From Pedobacter sp. HMWF019 (lineage in GTDB: Bacteria; Bacteroidota; Bacteroidia; Sphingobacteriales; Sphingobacteriaceae), in contig NZ_QAIL01000256.1 of NCBI RefSeq assembly GCF_003061025.1, positions 1-37,309 of the forward strand: a DNA stretch of 37,309 nt. The letters are read 5' to 3'. This document shows positions 35,854 through 37,309 of the stretch, piece after piece (position 1 is the stretch's first letter; every line of letters begins with the position of its first letter). Made by a program: the position numbers and the translations under genes. The notes beneath the pieces were generated by a model. It did no database searches and was not told the origin of the DNA. It saw nothing but the letters and a program-made list of their open reading frames with translations.

Positions 35854-36383
35854 TGGGACACATTATTCAGTTTACAGGTTTATCCGGGAGTGGGAAAACA
35901 ACTTTATCAAATGCTTTCCTTGAATGGGGAAAGCAATCTGGCCTCAGAATTAAACTCATAGACGGAGACGTCTATCGTCAAACCCTCTGCAAGGACCTGG
36001 GCTTTAGCAAAGCAGACCGTCTGGAGAACATCTCCCGCCTGGGCAATTATGCTTCAAGTCTTTTAACAGATTATGATTTCATATGCATAGCCGCTATTAA
36101 TCCATATGAGGAGGGAAGGCTTCAGCTAAAACTAAAATACAAAACCTCATTAATTTGGCTCAAGTGTGATTTGGAAACACTTATTCACAGAGATCCCAAA
36201 GGACTGTATAAAAAGGCAATGCTCCCAAATGGCCATCCCGACAAAATATACAATCTTACCGGCCTCAACGACACTTTTGAGACACCGCAGCTGGCAGATT
36301 TAACCTTGGATACGAGTATACTAAGCCCTGATCAATGCCTCCAGTTAACTGTTGATTTTCTGAGTAGCAGAGAGATTCCTTAG
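35853..36383 (+). CDS. Adenylylsulfate (APS) kinase-like protein
   Basis: 176 residues from GTG 35853, which overlaps the upstream TAG. Walker A is GLSGSGKT (9-16). DGDVYRQTLCKDLGFSKADRLENISRLG (37-64) closely follows the APS-kinase segment (Asp-Gly-Asp, Lys-Asp-Leu-Gly-Phe, Arg-x-Glu-Asn-Ile-x-Arg). The lid motif RDPKGLYKKA (113-122) is also canonical. The usual SerProTyrArg motif, whose Ser is phosphorylated in some APS kinases, is here Asn83-Pro-Tyr-Glu. The family makes PAPS from APS, the sulfate donor for the sulfotransferase upstream. No sulfate adenylyltransferase is in the window. Its last 39 bases overlap the 3' end of the convergent metallophosphatase-like gene. Confidence 0.87.
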   Translation: MGHIIQFTGLSGSGKTTLSNAFLEWGKQSGLRIKLIDGDVYRQTLCKDLGFSKADRLENISRLGNYASSLLTDYDFICIAAINPYEEGRLQLKLKYKTSLIWLKCDLETLIHRDPKGLYKKAMLPNGHPDKIYNLTGLNDTFETPQLADLTLDTSILSPDQCLQLTVDFLSSREIP

Positions 36384-37301
36384 TACCAGGTGTGCCTGAG
36401 CAAACTGATCTTTATGTGCTAAACCCGCAATAAGATATTTATGGTGAAAATCATTCCTTTGTTTATTTTCATTAAAACCAAATCTGGTTTTTCCTATGAC
36501 CATTCCATTTTCTCCGGCCTGACTTAATACAACGTCATGCTTATCCCTGTTTTTTAAGATCATAGCGCCCTGCAAAACTTTATTGCTACTGCCACTAGCT
36601 ATAAAATCAATGTGAGCCGAGACTGCTGCCAATTCCTTGCTGCTAAATTTATCTTCGTCAAAACCCAGTTGGGACAAGCAGATCACCAGATCGCACCCCA
36701 TTTCTCTCTTTAGATACTCAGCAGTTCTATTTGCCGCAGTATAAGGATTTTCGAACAAAATCCCTTCTATATCCAGCCGCGGCCCAACACCTGTTACACC
36801 TACCCTCAGCCCCTTTGTTTTAATTACTATATACGGTTTAATTGCAGAATTCAATACGGAATGACTAAACCTGTAATTGCAATTCACCAGAGAAAAATTC
36901 ATTTGCGGAATCAATTCTGAAAAACCAGCCTGTCCCATAGACAACTCATTAATTCCGATGGCAGCTGCGTGATAGCCAATTTTATTCATCAGGTTAATCG
37001 TTCTTTCCTGCATTCCCCGACTTTGTTGCCGATCGAGGAAATTACCTGCATCAACAACCAATCCAGACACATCTTCACCTGCCATCAAAGCATAAACTTT
37101 CTCCAATCCTCCAAAACCCTCCTGATTACTTTTGATTTGACTGTTCAAATCATTGGTCTGAAAGATATTGATACACTTTCCGGCATCAATAGTATTGATC
37201 TTTTTACTAACATCAGCCAATGCCTGTAAAGGTTTACCAAGCATAGTAACTCCAGCGAAAATGCCTGAGCTTTTCAAAAATGATCTTCTGGGAGAGGACA
37301 T
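36345..37301 (-). CDS. Tat-exported 5'-nucleotidase/metallophosphatase-like protein lacking metal ligands (pseudo-enzyme candidate)
   Basis: 318 residues beginning with a twin-arginine signal, SPRRSFLKSSGIFAG, with cleavage probably after the Ala at 29. The fold is that of UshA-type 5'-nucleotidase N-terminal domains, with every signature in order, but the metal ligands are changed: TNDLN (51-53, His to Asn), DAGN (84-87, Asp to Asn), GINE for GNHE (116-119), SQLG (210-213, His to Gln) and SGSSN (236-240, both His lost). Only Asp51 remains. Phosphatase activity by the usual two-metal mechanism is therefore unlikely. The C-terminal substrate-binding domain of full-length enzymes is absent, as in the split two-gene arrangement common in Bacteroidota; the partner gene may lie beyond the right edge. 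Convergent overlap of 39 bases with the kinase-like gene. Confidence 0.85.
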   Translation of the reverse strand: MSSPRRSFLKSSGIFAGVTMLGKPLQALADVSKKINTIDAGKCINIFQTNDLNSQIKSNQEGFGGLEKVYALMAGEDVSGLVVDAGNFLDRQQSRGMQERTINLMNKIGYHAAAIGINELSMGQAGFSELIPQMNFSLVNCNYRFSHSVLNSAIKPYIVIKTKGLRVGVTGVGPRLDIEGILFENPYTAANRTAEYLKREMGCDLVICLSQLGFDEDKFSSKELAAVSAHIDFIASGSSNKVLQGAMILKNRDKHDVVLSQAGENGMVIGKTRFGFNENKQRNDFHHKYLIAGLAHKDQFAQAHLVLRNLSATQKINS

Positions 37302-37309
37302 AATTATAG

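Noticed and set aside
31845-36383. Polysaccharide utilisation locus around the alginate-lyase-like gene
   Set aside because: There is no SusC/SusD pair, no regulator and no other carbohydrate-active enzyme nearby; the neighbours on the other side belong to the sulfation cluster.
1-37309. tRNA, rRNA, insertion sequences, prophage or integrase genes
   Set aside because: None was recognised on either strand; no transposase-like frame or long terminal repeat is visible.

Overview
The window reads as chromosomal DNA of a Bacteroidota bacterium, most likely Sphingobacteriaceae (Pedobacter-like). The reasons are: the 5' part of sprA (type IX secretion / gliding translocon) directly behind ruvA; a DUF4292 lipoprotein next to an EnvC-like protein; repeated matches to the Bacteroidota -7 promoter consensus TAnnTTTG with almost no Shine-Dalgarno sequences; frequent TTG/GTG starts; and moderate GC. 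I see no rRNA, tRNA, CRISPR array, insertion sequence or phage gene. Species-level placement is inference.

Layout. (1) 1-16120, almost all minus strand: sprA (partial), ruvA and the malic enzyme maeB form one unit. Next come a LysM lytic transglycosylase, gatA and two tatA-type genes. A tight cell-envelope/housekeeping run follows: EnvC-like murein hydrolase activator, DUF4292 lipoprotein, TPR protein, dut, Wzx-like flippase, acylphosphatase, FMN-dependent 2-nitropropane-dioxygenase-type oxidoreductase and an amidohydrolase. (2) 16215-23705: a divergent WYL regulator, a large AsmA-like protein on minus, then dinB, rluF, rlmN and comF on plus (two act on 23S rRNA). (3) 23706-31805: two terminator-like hairpins, glyA (minus), dxs (plus), a small secreted protein, and a sigma-54 response regulator convergent with a hybrid histidine kinase. 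(4) 31845-37301: an alginate-lyase-like lipoprotein (minus), a four-gene plus-strand cluster (Asp/Asn beta-hydroxylase, sulfotransferase, PhyH-type dioxygenase, APS-kinase-like protein), and a Tat-exported metallophosphatase-like protein that has lost its metal ligands.

The most unusual part is the 33176-36383 cluster. It carries two different Fe(II)/2-oxoglutarate oxygenases, one PAPS-type sulfotransferase and a kinase of the family that makes PAPS, with two gene junctions overlapping by one base. This looks like a dedicated hydroxylation-plus-sulfation pathway for an unknown small molecule, lipid or peptide. It is followed by a pseudo-metallophosphatase on the opposite strand. Other points worth checking are a 44-bp near-perfect palindrome in front of rluF, a palindrome that gives the same Tyr-Glu-Ile-Glu near the ends of two convergent signalling genes, a terminator whose T-run doubles as a promoter element, and a DinB-family protein lacking one expected metal-binding His.

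All functional calls are from reading translated sequence and motif recognition; no database search was possible.
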